62,935 nucleotides of DNA from CAYNHF01 sp964397045 (GTDB lineage: Bacteria; Actinomycetota; Acidimicrobiia; Spongiisociales; UBA5794): contig CAYNHF010000044.1 in assembly GCA_964397045.1 (NCBI GenBank), positions 1-62,935 of the forward strand. Reading direction: 5' to 3'. This document shows positions 30,925 through 40,331 of the stretch, in pieces (position 1 is the stretch's first letter; each line of letters begins with the position of its first letter). The notes below the pieces were generated by a model. That model did no database searches and was not told where the DNA came from. It saw only the letters and a program-made list of their open reading frames with translations. A program made the position numbers and the translations under genes.

Positions 30925-31545
30925 TCATCTGAGGATCGGATACTTCTCGACGAGAGAAGCACGTTCCCAGCGGCGTCCTAGGCCCCACGTGTTGCCGGCG
31001 TCGATCAATGCCAGCCCGACGAGGGTCAGAGCGGTGATCAATGGGATGTCGAGGTAAGGCTCACTGCCCGCAGGAATTGCCGTCACCGGTGACGCCAGGA
31101 AGTCTGGTGACGCCAGGAAGTGGAGCACGAGCATGGCAGCCCCCACGACGGCGCCGAGCCGCAGGCCAACACCCAACAGAAATGTCGTGCCGACGAACAG
31201 CAGCCCTGCCATGAACAGCCAATCGGCCCAGGCTTCACCCGCGGCTGATTGGGCCCATTCGATGAACCAGCCTTCCGACCGAAAGGTCAGAAACGAAAAG
31301 GTCGGCGAACCTTCGCCGAAGCCGAACAGCCAGGCCGATTCCCCGAGATAATCAATCGTCTCGACGCCGGTCGACCCGTCGAATGATCGGCCGGTCGGAT
31401 ACCCGAGAGCGAAGGTCTTGTCTGCGAACGCCCACAAGAACATCCCGCCAAGGCCAATACGGACGGCCGCCCAGACGCGCCGGGCGGCCGATGTCAGTGT
31501 TGATCCGCTCACGGCATCCTCTGAGGTGGCTTGCAGTGTGATCAC
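30925..31545 (-). CDS. DoxX-like integral membrane protein
   Basis: This 206-residue protein has four or five membrane helices of the DoxX/SURF4 type: AVRIGLGGMFLWAFADKTFALG (opening helix with polar residues), WADWLFMAGLLFVGTTFLLGVGLRLGAVVGAAMLVLHF, and LITALTLVGLALIDAG. Homologs take part in quinone or thiosulfate oxidoreductase complexes, but many are uncharacterised. The frame extends to 31596. GAGGAGGAGGG nine bases before a GTG at 31545 marks that GTG as the real start. Confidence 0.78.
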   Translation of the reverse strand: MITLQATSEDAVSGSTLTSAARRVWAAVRIGLGGMFLWAFADKTFALGYPTGRSFDGSTGVETIDYLGESAWLFGFGEGSPTFSFLTFRSEGWFIEWAQSAAGEAWADWLFMAGLLFVGTTFLLGVGLRLGAVVGAAMLVLHFLASPDFLASPVTAIPAGSEPYLDIPLITALTLVGLALIDAGNTWGLGRRWERASLVEKYPILR

Positions 31546-31662
31546 TGCCGCCGACCCTCCTCCTCGAACGACCTCGATTTGCACCGTGAGTGTCACATTC
31601 GAACGAACGAGCGATTAGGGGCAAAAGACTCTGCTGGCAACACCCGCACCGTTCGGTTCGCC

Positions 31663-32205
31663 TCAGACGTCTCGGATTCCCTCGATGATCTGGGCGATGG
31701 CGAGCGCGATCAGAAGCGCGCCGCCCATTCTGGAGGCCGCCATCCACAGGCCGCGCCTTCGCACCTCGATCGCGGCCGCGGCCGGAACGGTTGCCAAACC
31801 GACGACCAGAGCAGGCAACCAGCGAGACGCGGGTTCCGTCGCTCCGAAGAGCACCAGGAACCCGGCCAGTTCGGGCGACAAGATCAGTGGGAACGCCACC
31901 GGTGCCAGCGCAGCCCAGTGCCCCGGCAAGCCCTCCTCGTCGCGACGGCTGGGGAATGCGAGCACCCAGGCCCCGGCAAGCAGCGCTACCACCCCCGCCG
32001 CGATCCGCCAGGTCTCCGCAGTGATGGCTAGCAGTTCCAGCAATGGCTCCGCCCAGGCAATCGCCGACGCTCCAATCAGCAACACGATGGCCGTACCACC
32101 GGCAGCCAGCACCAGTCGCCGGGTGCCCTCCTCAGGCAAGGCAGGCCGAATTCGTGCCGCGTTCACCGCGACAATCGCCACTGCGAGCAGATACCACCAG
32201 CTCAT
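31663..32205 (-). CDS. MarC-like integral membrane protein
   Basis: The 180-residue protein has six predicted helices. The third region, ITAETWRIAAGVVALLAGAW, and the fourth, LAPVAFPLILSPELAGFLVLFGA, match the MarC family, in which a TPALRIAGGLLL helix and a PLLAGPG helix are typical. The family's transport role is not settled. The ATG overlaps the stop of the upstream gene (ATGA). Confidence 0.75.
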   Translation of the reverse strand: MSWWYLLAVAIVAVNAARIRPALPEEGTRRLVLAAGGTAIVLLIGASAIAWAEPLLELLAITAETWRIAAGVVALLAGAWVLAFPSRRDEEGLPGHWAALAPVAFPLILSPELAGFLVLFGATEPASRWLPALVVGLATVPAAAAIEVRRRGLWMAASRMGGALLIALAIAQIIEGIRDV

Positions 32206-33380
32206 CGATCAGCTTCCTGGACATCCGCGGCACCCAGCAGCGCACTCAGCACATGCTGCTGGTCGTCCATCTGGGTGTAGTTCCTGTAGAACCAGGCACC
32301 CTCGGTCAACCCCGGGCGGGGGCCATCCAGCGCTCGCGAAGCAGATACCTGACGTTCCGCCATCAACCCCGCGGCGCAGATCAGCCGAACTCCCATGTCC
32401 GGCCGGATGTCTGCCAGCCCGTCCTCAACGAGCGCCAGCCGGTAGAGCGCAGCCATTCCCTCACCGGACGTTCCCACTCCAGAGGGGGGACCCGGCCATC
32501 CGCGTACCGCCACACTGACCGGTTCACCCGTACGCTGCGCCTCGACCCGCAGCCGGAGCGAGAAGTAACCCGCCAACCGGCGGGCGTACGCCAGGTACCG
32601 GTCCGTCATGAGACCGGAGCGCCCGATCTCCTCGAGGGCGTAGGCCGCCCAATGATCGGGCAGCCTGGCAATCTCTCCTTCGTTGCGCTCCCGCGTTCCA
32701 CTCGCCAGGTAGTCCATGCTCGTCAGCGCCGGCCCTTCCCAGTCCTCTTCCGGAAACATGCGGTGCAGCATCGCCAGTGCCCATACCGCCTCACCGGTCG
32801 CGAACACGTCGTACGAGCCGGGGATGGGCGCCGCACTCTCCCGATCCCAGCCGGCAAGAATGCTGCCGTCTGGTTGTTGCTGGGCGACGATGAAGCGGCC
32901 CATCGCACGCATGAGGTCATCCCGACTGCGGTCACCTGTGACGTCCCGGCGCAAACCCATGGCTGCCACCGCCAGGCCGGTGGCGCCCAGCGACCCAGGC
33001 TGGTCTGCCTGGCCGATCGCCGCCCAGCCGTCCGCCTCGATCAACGCTGATTCCAGGAGGAAGCGGAGCGAACGATCCGCCGCGGCCAGCGAACCCCCGT
33101 CGTCGGCAACCTCCGCCAATTGGTACAGCGACATGGTGGCGCCGGCATGGCGGACGATGCTGTAGCCGCTGCCCACCTCGTCCGTCCCCCGGTGGTAGCT
33201 GTAGGTGAACATCCCGCCCTCGTCCAGATTGAGGGCCAGCCAATCACCGGCTGCCGTTGCCGCCGCGACCGCAGTAGCCGGCGAAGCCGGCGGGCAGGAC
33301 TCGGCGGGGACCAACACGACTCGCAGCACGATGATGCCGACCACCCAGAGGCCAAGATGAGGAAACCAGAGCCGAGTCAC
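32202..33380 (-). CDS. Exported alpha/alpha-barrel protein
   Basis: The product has an N-terminal signal anchor (FPHLGLWVVGIIVLRVVLV) and about 360 residues of helical repeats resembling an (alpha/alpha)6 barrel. Recurrent segments are ATMSLYQLAEVADDGGSL, LGATGLAVAAMGL, FATGEAVWALAMLHR and DHWAAYALEEIGRS, with conserved His/Trp/Tyr (GMFTYSYHRGTDE, WFYRNYTQMDDQQHVLSAL). This fold occurs in glycoside hydrolases, epimerases and terpene cyclases. Catalytic residues were not identified. The GTG at 33380 places the hydrophobic helix at the N-terminus. It is co-translated with the MarC-like gene and diverges from the acyl-CoA dehydrogenase. Confidence 0.72.
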   Translation of the reverse strand: MTRLWFPHLGLWVVGIIVLRVVLVPAESCPPASPATAVAAATAAGDWLALNLDEGGMFTYSYHRGTDEVGSGYSIVRHAGATMSLYQLAEVADDGGSLAAADRSLRFLLESALIEADGWAAIGQADQPGSLGATGLAVAAMGLRRDVTGDRSRDDLMRAMGRFIVAQQQPDGSILAGWDRESAAPIPGSYDVFATGEAVWALAMLHRMFPEEDWEGPALTSMDYLASGTRERNEGEIARLPDHWAAYALEEIGRSGLMTDRYLAYARRLAGYFSLRLRVEAQRTGEPVSVAVRGWPGPPSGVGTSGEGMAALYRLALVEDGLADIRPDMGVRLICAAGLMAERQVSASRALDGPRPGLTEGAWFYRNYTQMDDQQHVLSALLGAADVQEADR

Positions 33381-33474
33381 GCCGCGGAGCTTAGGGGGGC
33401 GTTGCAGTCGAACTGGCTGGATTGCCCGGGTCACAACGTGGAAGGATGGGCGCCACACGTATCGGGAGGACGGC

Positions 33475-34683
33475 ATGGACCTGGCACCGTCGGCAGCGTC
33501 GATCGCGATCGCGCAACGGCTCGACGACTTCATGGAGGACTCCGTCTACCCCGCAGAGGCGACCTTTCGTGAGCAAGTCGCCGCCGACCGCTGGGCGACA
33601 CCTCCCATCGTCGAACAACTGAAGGAAGAGGCCCGCAGCCGCGGCCTCTGGAACCTGTTCCTGCCCGGGCCGCATGGTGCCGGCCTCACCAACCTCGACT
33701 ACGCCCCGCTCGCCGAGATCATGGGAAGGTCCGTCGAGATCGCTCCAGTAGTGACGAACTGCTCGGCTCCCGACACCGGGAATATGGAGATCCTGTCCGT
33801 CTTCGGCACCCCAGCGCAGCAGGCCCGCTGGCTCGACCCCCTCCTGGCAGGTGAGATTCGATCCTGTTTTGGGATGACAGAGCCCGACGTGGCCTCATCC
33901 GATGCCCGCAATATCGAGACCTCTATCGAGCGCGACGGCGATCACTACGTCATCAACGGAGAAAAGTGGTGGACCTCGGGAGCCATGCACCCCGATTGTG
34001 CCGTCATGATCGTGATGGGAGTCACGGATCCGGCAGGGCCTCCCTATCGCCGGCAGTCCCAGGTCCTGGTGCCGATGGACACACCTGGAGTGACCGTCGA
34101 CCGCCCGCTGACGGTGATGGGGTACGACGATGCCCCGCACGGGCACGCGGCAGTAACGCTGGCGGGGGTGCGGGTGCCCACGTCAAATCTGCTCGGTGAA
34201 CCCGGCGGCGGATTCGGCATCGCCCAGGAGCGGCTCGGTTCGGGGAGAATCCACCACTGCATGCGACTCCTCGGTATGGCAGAGCGGGCCTTTGACCTAA
34301 TGTGCGAGCGTGCGCTGGGTCGGAAGGCATTCGGGGGTCCGCTGGCAGACCAGGGAGTGGTCCAGGAGTGGATCGCAGACAGCCGGATCGAGATTGAGCA
34401 GGCCCGGTTGCTGGTGCTGAAGACGGCGTGGCTGATGGACACCGTCGGGAACCAAGGATCCAAAGTGGAAATCTCGGCGATCAAGGTCGTGGCCCCGAAC
34501 GTGGCGCTCCGAGTCATCGACCGGGCAATCCAGATGTTTGGGGGAGCAGGCGTCAGCAGCGACGTCCCACTGGCCGCCATGTGGGCCCAGGCGCGGACGC
34601 TGCGAATCGCAGACGGGCCGGACGAAGTACACCGGCGATCGGTTGCCAGGCGGGAACTGCGACGGTATCGGGCCACCACCTGA
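33475..34683 (+). CDS. Acyl-CoA dehydrogenase
   Basis: The 402-residue flavoenzyme has the full acyl-CoA dehydrogenase fold. FGMTEPDVASSDARNIET is the FAD/substrate signature, INGEKWWTSGAMH the middle strand, and GSGRIHHCMRLLGMAERAFDLM the third-domain helix. The C-terminal segment reads IADGPDEVHRRSVARREL. These motifs place it near the ACAD10/11 subgroup. It oxidises acyl-CoA to enoyl-CoA using FAD, passing electrons to ETF. GGGAGG five bases before the ATG decides the start. It precedes an E2 acyltransferase by 60 bp, which may share an acyl-CoA metabolic role. Confidence 0.92.
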   Translation: MDLAPSAASIAIAQRLDDFMEDSVYPAEATFREQVAADRWATPPIVEQLKEEARSRGLWNLFLPGPHGAGLTNLDYAPLAEIMGRSVEIAPVVTNCSAPDTGNMEILSVFGTPAQQARWLDPLLAGEIRSCFGMTEPDVASSDARNIETSIERDGDHYVINGEKWWTSGAMHPDCAVMIVMGVTDPAGPPYRRQSQVLVPMDTPGVTVDRPLTVMGYDDAPHGHAAVTLAGVRVPTSNLLGEPGGGFGIAQERLGSGRIHHCMRLLGMAERAFDLMCERALGRKAFGGPLADQGVVQEWIADSRIEIEQARLLVLKTAWLMDTVGNQGSKVEISAIKVVAPNVALRVIDRAIQMFGGAGVSSDVPLAAMWAQARTLRIADGPDEVHRRSVARRELRRYRATT

Positions 34684-34743
34684 AGGTGTGTCCGGCGGTA
34701 TCGACCATCATGAAGTCTCACAGAGCAAGCGATCGGAGAAGAC

Positions 34744-35907
34744 GTGGCGAAGGCATTCCTGCTTCCTGACATCGGCGAAGGCCTCACCGATGCCGAGATC
34801 GTGGAATGGTCGGTCGCCGTCGGCGATCCGGTCGAAGAGGGAACCCCGTTGTGTGAGATCGAGACCGCAAAGGCAGTGGTCGAACTCACGGCGCCTTGGC
34901 CGGGTGTAGTGCTGCATCTCGGCGGCGAAGCTGGTGACACCATCGCGGTCGGGGCCACCCTCGCTGTCATCGGGCTGCCGGGTGAGGTTTGGAACGCCGC
35001 CGCAAACGAGGACGCTGCGGCCCCAGCACCCGGCGCAACTGCAGCCTCTGCCTTCGCAGCCCCTCCTGCAACGGCCTCTCCCGTCAGAGCCATGCCGGTG
35101 GTGCGACGTCTTGCCGCCGAACTCGGAGTGGACCTCGCCGCCATCACCCCCAGTGACCCCGGAGGCCGAATCACCCGCGAAGACGTCCAGGATGCCGCGG
35201 CAGGCTCCGCAGGCGGTGGAATCGAAGATGGTGACGAACGGGTTCCGCTGTCGATGCTCCGGCGCACGATCGCACAGCACATGGTGCAGAGCTGGAACGA
35301 AATCCCCCATGTCACCACATTCGACAACGTCAACGTGGCGCCGCTCCTCGAGGCGCGAGCGGCGATGGCTGACGGCAGCCGGAAGGTAGCGCTAGAGGCG
35401 TTTCTGATCTGGGCCGTCCTTCCTGCCCTGACAGCGCATCCAGAGTTCAACGCCACGTACCACGATGAAACACTGATCCTCCACCGCCGCTACGACATTG
35501 GTGTGGCGATCGACACTCCGGCAGGTTTGGTGGTCCCCGTGCTGCGAGCGGCAGATCAACTCGACCTCGACCGGATGGACGGGGCTATCCAAGACCTCAC
35601 GGAGCGCGCCAGGGCCCGCACACTGAAGCCGGACGAGTTGGCAGGCGGCACCTTCACAGTCTCGAACATTGGGGCACTCGGCGGCGGCCACGGCACGCCG
35701 ATCATTCCCACCGGCACGACCGCCATCATCTCCTTTGGCCGCGCCACCGAGCAGGCCATCGTCAGCGACGGCGCGATTGTGATTGCACCCATCATGCCGG
35801 TGAGCCTGTCGTACGACCATCGGGTGATCGACGGCGGCCTGGGGCGACGTTTCGTCGACGAGGTGACCGCAACTCTGGCGGACGTCTCCGGGCTGCGATC
35901 CGGGTGA
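34744..35907 (+). CDS. 2-oxoacid dehydrogenase E2 acyltransferase
   Basis: This 387-residue protein contains the three E2 parts. The lipoyl domain (residues ~2-78) has the modified Lys in EIETAKAVVEL. The peripheral-subunit-binding domain (~118-153) reads MPVVRRLAAELGVDLAAITPSD and GGRITREDV. The catalytic domain has LSYDHRVIDGGLGRRF near the C-terminus (His/Asp acyl-transfer site). It links an acyl group from a thiamine E1 to CoA. The start is GTG with GGAG upstream. No E1 or E3 gene lies nearby, so partners are encoded elsewhere. The ETAKA motif is typical of branched-chain or pyruvate-type E2 proteins. Confidence 0.92.
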   Translation: MAKAFLLPDIGEGLTDAEIVEWSVAVGDPVEEGTPLCEIETAKAVVELTAPWPGVVLHLGGEAGDTIAVGATLAVIGLPGEVWNAAANEDAAAPAPGATAASAFAAPPATASPVRAMPVVRRLAAELGVDLAAITPSDPGGRITREDVQDAAAGSAGGGIEDGDERVPLSMLRRTIAQHMVQSWNEIPHVTTFDNVNVAPLLEARAAMADGSRKVALEAFLIWAVLPALTAHPEFNATYHDETLILHRRYDIGVAIDTPAGLVVPVLRAADQLDLDRMDGAIQDLTERARARTLKPDELAGGTFTVSNIGALGGGHGTPIIPTGTTAIISFGRATEQAIVSDGAIVIAPIMPVSLSYDHRVIDGGLGRRFVDEVTATLADVSGLRSG

Positions 35908-37028
35908 CCCAACACGCAGATGTCGTGATCATCGGCGGTGGTATCGCCGGTGTTTCGGCGGCTGCGGCGCTGGCGCCGACCCACTCGGTGCTGCTGGTCG
36001 AGCAGGAGGCCGTGCTGGCGTTTCATACGACGGGACGATCGGCAGCTACCTACTACGGCAACCTCGCGGCAAACGCGATTCGGCCTCTGACCAAGGCGAG
36101 CAGATCCGTGCTCTTCGACCCTCCTGCCCACTTCGATGCACCCTTGACCGTGCGACGCGGACTTCTCTCGGTGGGCCGCAATGACCAGGTGCCGTCTCTG
36201 CGCGAACTGCAAAGGGGAGCGGAGAAGTACGGCACACCGGCTTCCATGCTTGATGTCGAAGGTGCCATCGCCCTCCATCCCTTGCTGCGACGCGACTACG
36301 TGGCCGCAGCCCTATGGGAGCCGGACGCGTGGGATATCGACGTGGCCGCGCTTCACCAGGGGTTCGTGCGTCTGGCGCGAGTTCACGGAGCCGAAATCGT
36401 CGCTGGAGCCCAAGTTCGTGAACTGGAGGCGACCGACTCCGGCTGGCGCGTGACCACCGAAACACTGGCAGCAGAGTGCGGTGTCGTGGTCAATGCGGCC
36501 GGCGCGTGGGGCGACCAGGTTGCCGGACTGGCCGGAGTCGCACCGATCAGGCTGCAGCCGCTGCGACGGACCGCCTTCACGGTTCCCGGCGACCCTGCCT
36601 ACGCCGACCTACCGTTCATCGTCGACGCAGACGAACAGTTCTACTTCCGGCCGGACGGGCCTCAGTTCCTCTGCTCACCAGCCGAAGAGATCCCAGACTC
36701 ACCGGGCGACCCTCGTCCCAGGGAGGAGGATGTGGCACTGGCCATCGAACGAATCAACTCCGCCACGGACCTCGCCATTCGAACGGTTCGCTCACAATGG
36801 ACGGGACACCGGACCTTCGCTCCGGACCGCGCCATGGTCATTGGGTTCGAACCGAACCGACCGGGCTTCTTCTGGCTCGTCGGTCAAGGTGGCACCGGTA
36901 TCCAGACTTCACCGGCTGCTGCCGATCTAGCGGCTTCGCTCATCCGCCGCGACGAATTGCCTCCTCCCCTGGCCGCGGCCGGTGTGGATGTCACCGCACT
37001 CAGCCCGGCGCGGTTTCGGACTGGCTGA
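35904..37028 (+). CDS. FAD-dependent oxidoreductase (DAO family)
   Basis: The 374-residue protein begins with an FAD dinucleotide fold, VVIIGGGIAGVSAAAALAP, and continues with HTTGRSAATYYG. The middle holds VVNAAGAWGDQVAGLAG. The end, WLVGQGGTGIQTSPAAADLAASLI, is the second FAD-contact motif of D-amino-acid oxidase, glycine oxidase and D-arginine dehydrogenase relatives. It oxidises amines or D-amino acids, with substrate not readable here. The GTG start overlaps the E2 stop (GTGA), so the two are co-translated. Confidence 0.88.
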   Translation: MTQHADVVIIGGGIAGVSAAAALAPTHSVLLVEQEAVLAFHTTGRSAATYYGNLAANAIRPLTKASRSVLFDPPAHFDAPLTVRRGLLSVGRNDQVPSLRELQRGAEKYGTPASMLDVEGAIALHPLLRRDYVAAALWEPDAWDIDVAALHQGFVRLARVHGAEIVAGAQVRELEATDSGWRVTTETLAAECGVVVNAAGAWGDQVAGLAGVAPIRLQPLRRTAFTVPGDPAYADLPFIVDADEQFYFRPDGPQFLCSPAEEIPDSPGDPRPREEDVALAIERINSATDLAIRTVRSQWTGHRTFAPDRAMVIGFEPNRPGFFWLVGQGGTGIQTSPAAADLAASLIRRDELPPPLAAAGVDVTALSPARFRTG

Positions 37029-37151
37029 CCAGGTCTCAGGCGAGGGGCAGGTGCGGCGCAGTTTGTCAGTGATTGGACAATACGTACCCCTCGGCAGCAG
37101 ATAGCGACTCCGGTATGACAGAATCCGCCCCAGCCGTCGAGATGGAAACCC

Positions 37152-37772
37152 ATGGGCAACGCACCGAAGCGACCAAAAACGAACCAGCGCACGCAAGCCC
37201 GCAACGCGACATCGGTCGCAGATACGCGGGACTGGGCCGCCATCTGGCGCCGTGTCGGAGTCGGCGTCGGCATCTTGCTGGCTGCTGCACTCATCGTCTG
37301 GATAGCACTCCCCCAGGAAGAGGCAGCGGCCGGCATACCCGAGGGCGCGGTGGAGGCACCGACCCCCACCCGCAATCACGTCGAGGGGGAGATCGCCTAC
37401 GACGAATTGGTGCCGCCCGGCGGCGACCACAACTCCATCTGGTTGAATTGCGGCGTCTACCGGGAGCCCGTCCCCGAGGAAAACGCGGTGCACTCGCTCG
37501 AACACGGCGTTGTGTGGATCACGTACCAGCCCGCCCTCGATGCAGACTCGGTGGCGACCCTCGAAACCATCGGCCGCAACCGAAGGAAGGTCATCGTGAG
37601 CCCGGTTCCCGGCCAGGAGCCTGCCATCATGTTGACTTCGTGGGGGTGGCAGCTCAAACTGACCGACCCGGAGGATTCGCGCATCACCCAGTATCTGCAG
37701 GAGTTCGAGGGAACCGCCTACGCTCCCGAGCCTGGTGCAGTTTGCACCGGAGGCGTAGGGATACCGTCCTGA
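37152..37772 (+). CDS. DUF3105 membrane-anchored protein
   Basis: This 206-residue protein has a basic cytoplasmic start (APKRPKTNQRTQAR), one membrane helix (VGVGVGILLAAALIVWIAL) and an extracytoplasmic DUF3105 domain. Signatures are YDELVPPGGDHNSIWLNCG, AVHSLEHGVVWITYQP and a late Cys pair. The conserved His residues in GGDH and HSLEHG suggest a metal site. The family is common in actinobacteria and often sits near copper or redox genes, but its function is not known. A short hairpin (37776-37796) follows before the converging gene. Confidence 0.85.
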   Translation: MGNAPKRPKTNQRTQARNATSVADTRDWAAIWRRVGVGVGILLAAALIVWIALPQEEAAAGIPEGAVEAPTPTRNHVEGEIAYDELVPPGGDHNSIWLNCGVYREPVPEENAVHSLEHGVVWITYQPALDADSVATLETIGRNRRKVIVSPVPGQEPAIMLTSWGWQLKLTDPEDSRITQYLQEFEGTAYAPEPGAVCTGGVGIPS

Positions 37773-37820
37773 GTCGCACCGGCACTTACCCGGTGCTGGT
37801 GCCGACCCGTCGCCTCACCT

Positions 37821-38675
37821 TCAGTCGCTAGAGCCTCCGCCGGCTGCGTCATTACTGTCGCCTGCGCTGCCGGAGGACGTGTCACCGTCCGCGGTGGCGT
37901 GACCAACATCCATGGACGTGGTTGCAGTCGGTACCGGCGCATTACCTCCAAACGGTCCCCACAACGCAAGCACCAATCCCAGGAACGCCAGCAAGAAGGG
38001 CAGGACGACCAGGAAGGGACTGTCTAGGTCGATGAGACCAAAGAGGAACAGCGCCGCACCGAGGAACGCCCCGAATAGGAACCCGGCGACAACACCAAGG
38101 ATCGGCCTGCCTCTTCCCTTTGCCGGACGATTGAAGGCAGCACCCAGCATGGCAAGCATGAACAGAACCATTCCGATCAGAACCACAACCGACACCGGAC
38201 CCCAGGGCGACCCGATCAGCGCCACATTGAATTTGGCCCTACAGATCGTCCCGTTGTGATCGTGGAACGCCACAACCGGGATAGCGCCGGTTCCTTTGGG
38301 GGCCCAACTGGGCACGTCGTAGCTATAAAGCCCGCCCGCGACAACTTCAGCGCTCAGCGCACGACCCCACGTGGCTGCAGCCCAGCTTCCGGTCAAGAAC
38401 TCTACGAACACCCCGCCCTCGTAAGGCACCTCGCTGGTCGGCGCAGGCATGTTGAGGGCACCGCTGTACTCCAGACGACCGCTCAGAGGAACCTCGATCG
38501 TCGGCGAGAGCGGAGCACTGGCATCGATAACCTGGTTCGTGTCGAAGTACGTGACGCTCCCGGTGCACGGACCTTGCGTAATGAGCGCATTCGCGGGCAC
38601 CGTCACGGCGAACACCATCCCCGCTATCGCGAACATGACCACCAGTCGAGCCCATCTCCGACGAATCCCATGCAT
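37821..38675 (-). CDS. Membrane-anchored extracytoplasmic protein
   Basis: The 284-residue protein has a signal peptide (WARLVVMFAIAGMVFAVTVPANA). An extracytoplasmic beta-domain of ~130 residues follows (GPCTGSVTYFDTNQVIDAS, YEGGVFVEFLTGSWAAATWG). Three membrane helices (residues ~165-245) and an acidic, Ser/Gly-rich tail end the protein. GGAGG seven bases before the ATG at 38675 fixes the start. The domain with a single Cys pair and GTICRAKFNV is unassigned. It converges on DUF3105. Confidence 0.72.
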   Translation of the reverse strand: MHGIRRRWARLVVMFAIAGMVFAVTVPANALITQGPCTGSVTYFDTNQVIDASAPLSPTIEVPLSGRLEYSGALNMPAPTSEVPYEGGVFVEFLTGSWAAATWGRALSAEVVAGGLYSYDVPSWAPKGTGAIPVVAFHDHNGTICRAKFNVALIGSPWGPVSVVVLIGMVLFMLAMLGAAFNRPAKGRGRPILGVVAGFLFGAFLGAALFLFGLIDLDSPFLVVLPFLLAFLGLVLALWGPFGGNAPVPTATTSMDVGHATADGDTSSGSAGDSNDAAGGGSSD

Positions 38676-38728
38676 CGCGAGTCCTCCCTCCGGGTACCGG
38701 TTCATTATGGCCTGCCGGGTCGCGCCAA

Positions 38729-38980
38729 GGCGCCTTTCTCGGGGGGGTTGTCGTCTACCCACCCGACGGGCTGCCTATCTTCAGCAACGCCGAAGCCTTC
38801 ACCAGGCAGGCAGGTCATCGCCGTGGCGGCGAGTCGGCCCGCGCACAGATCTCCTGATCATCGACGGCGAAGAGATGTGCGACCTCGACCCCACCGGGGC
38901 TGAATGTCGCAACGCCCGGGCCGCAGTGGCCGCGTTTCGCGAGCGGGGATTCAGCGAGAAGGTGGCCGGTATCCGATCTC
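38729..38980 (+). pseudogene. Possible frameshifted gene remnant
   Basis: One plus-strand frame reads GVVVYPPDGLPIFSNAEAFT, and the adjoining stretch in another frame reads LLIIDGEEMCDLDPTGAEC and RNARAAVAAFRERGFSEKV. Both are more protein-like than random translation, and together they would need one frameshift near 38850. No start codon or full domain is visible. The 3' end overlaps the leftward DUF7144 gene. Confidence 0.25.
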
Positions 38981-39361
38981 TCCGCCGTGCACGGTCAAGC
39001 CGTACACGACGCCACCGTTGACGAGGATCCCGAACAGGCCCCACCACGGGTAGATCGGGAAGTAGAGCATCGCGGAGATCAGGCCGAACGATCCGACGAA
39101 GATTCCGAAGAAGCGAGCCCAGTTCCTACCGGTCATGATGGACATCCCTGCCGAGGCCTCGAGTACGCCGATGGCGATGATGACCCAGCCCCACAGCTTG
39201 ATGTCGACCGCGAACGCACCCGCCTGCGTCAGAATCGGGAAGTCGTCGTTGAAGATAATGATCAGCCCGTAGAGGACGTTGAAGACACCCAGGATCATCA
39301 TGAAAACGGACGCAAATAGCACCCATCCGCTCATTTGCTGCGTTCCCGACGGCGACGTCAT
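38951..39361 (-). CDS. DUF7144-family membrane protein
   Basis: The 136-residue protein has four membrane helices: SGWVLFASVFMMILGVFNVLYGL, KLWGWVIIAIGVLEASAGMSI, ARFFGIFVGSFGLISAMLYF, and PWWGLFGILVNGGVVYGL. The GRNWARFFGI link is characteristic of this actinobacterial DUF7144 type. GGGAG lies upstream of the ATG. The function is not known. It is a single gene. Confidence 0.85.
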   Translation of the reverse strand: MTSPSGTQQMSGWVLFASVFMMILGVFNVLYGLIIIFNDDFPILTQAGAFAVDIKLWGWVIIAIGVLEASAGMSIMTGRNWARFFGIFVGSFGLISAMLYFPIYPWWGLFGILVNGGVVYGLTVHGGEIGYRPPSR

Positions 39362-39480
39362 GTCGATTCACTCCCTGCCTGTGGACGTCCCCACAGCCTA
39401 TAGCGCCACCCCTCGTCGCCAAGGACTATCCGCCACATGACACGGTGACTAGTGACACCTCCCAGCGCGGCAGCCGCCCC

Positions 39481-40263
39481 TCACCTCGCCAGGAATCCAC
39501 TCCCGACGATCTCTGCCCTTCCGGCCAGGCGAACCCCGTGCTCGCTCAGGCGAAGCCGAATCCGTCCCCCACGAGCTGAGGCCTGGTAGGCATAGAAGTC
39601 GGAACCGAGGCGCGCATTCCACCACGTCGCCAAGCCGCTGTGAGCGGAGCCGGTGACCTGATCCTCCGGAATGCCGATCGCGGGAGCGAAGACGCGAGAG
39701 GTGATGGCTGCGTCCTCACCCCCAGGCGCGGTGATCACTGCCGACCGAGCGAGTCTTTCGACACGTGACAGATCGGGCGTACAGTCCACCACCTCCTCTG
39801 GCGTGGCCACCTCCATCAGCCAGTCATCACCCGAGACGCCGGTAGCGACATCGACCACACCAAGCGCCGCGGCCAGCTGATGGTTCGTGGCCGGCTCATA
39901 TAGGCGCCGCGGGAACTCCAGCTCAAAGAGCTCTCCGGCAACGCTGACGTCGGCATCGCCACCCGGTGTCGAGAAGCGGACTACCTCCAATCCCGTCTGC
40001 CGGAGCACAACACACCCTGCGGCGAGTGTCCCGTGTCCGCACAACTGAAGTTCGGTGGTCGGCGTGCACCAACGCAATCCGAGCCGCGGCCGAACACGCT
40101 CGACGAACGCAGTCGCCGGCTGGGCCAGCTCGGAGGCCACCCGCTGCATCCACTCTGGGCTCCTCGGACTGTCGAGGATCACAACCGCGGCAGGGTTGCC
40201 GCGAAGGTGACCGGAGGCGAACGCATCGACGATGGTGTACTCGATTGATATCGAACCAGTCAT
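39481..40263 (-). CDS. PhzF-family protein lacking the catalytic Glu
   Basis: The 260-residue protein has the diaminopimelate-epimerase-like PhzF fold. It contains IVDAFASGHLRGNPAAVVIL, LRWCTPTTELQLCGHGTLAAG, and IGIPEDQVTGSAHSGLATWW, the family landmarks. In active PhzF isomerases an acidic residue sits in a SETAF-type motif after a conserved helix. Here the matching segment is ELAQPATAFVE with Ala at residue 50. Isomerase chemistry of the usual kind is therefore unlikely, though substrate binding loops are kept. Confidence 0.85.
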   Translation of the reverse strand: MTGSISIEYTIVDAFASGHLRGNPAAVVILDSPRSPEWMQRVASELAQPATAFVERVRPRLGLRWCTPTTELQLCGHGTLAAGCVVLRQTGLEVVRFSTPGGDADVSVAGELFELEFPRRLYEPATNHQLAAALGVVDVATGVSGDDWLMEVATPEEVVDCTPDLSRVERLARSAVITAPGGEDAAITSRVFAPAIGIPEDQVTGSAHSGLATWWNARLGSDFYAYQASARGGRIRLRLSEHGVRLAGRAEIVGSGFLAR

Positions 40264-40331
40264 CCCGGCGCAATCTACCGAAGCCGCGGGCGACGCTCCG
40301 GATCGGTGCTGACGCCGGTGGGCGGCCGGGA

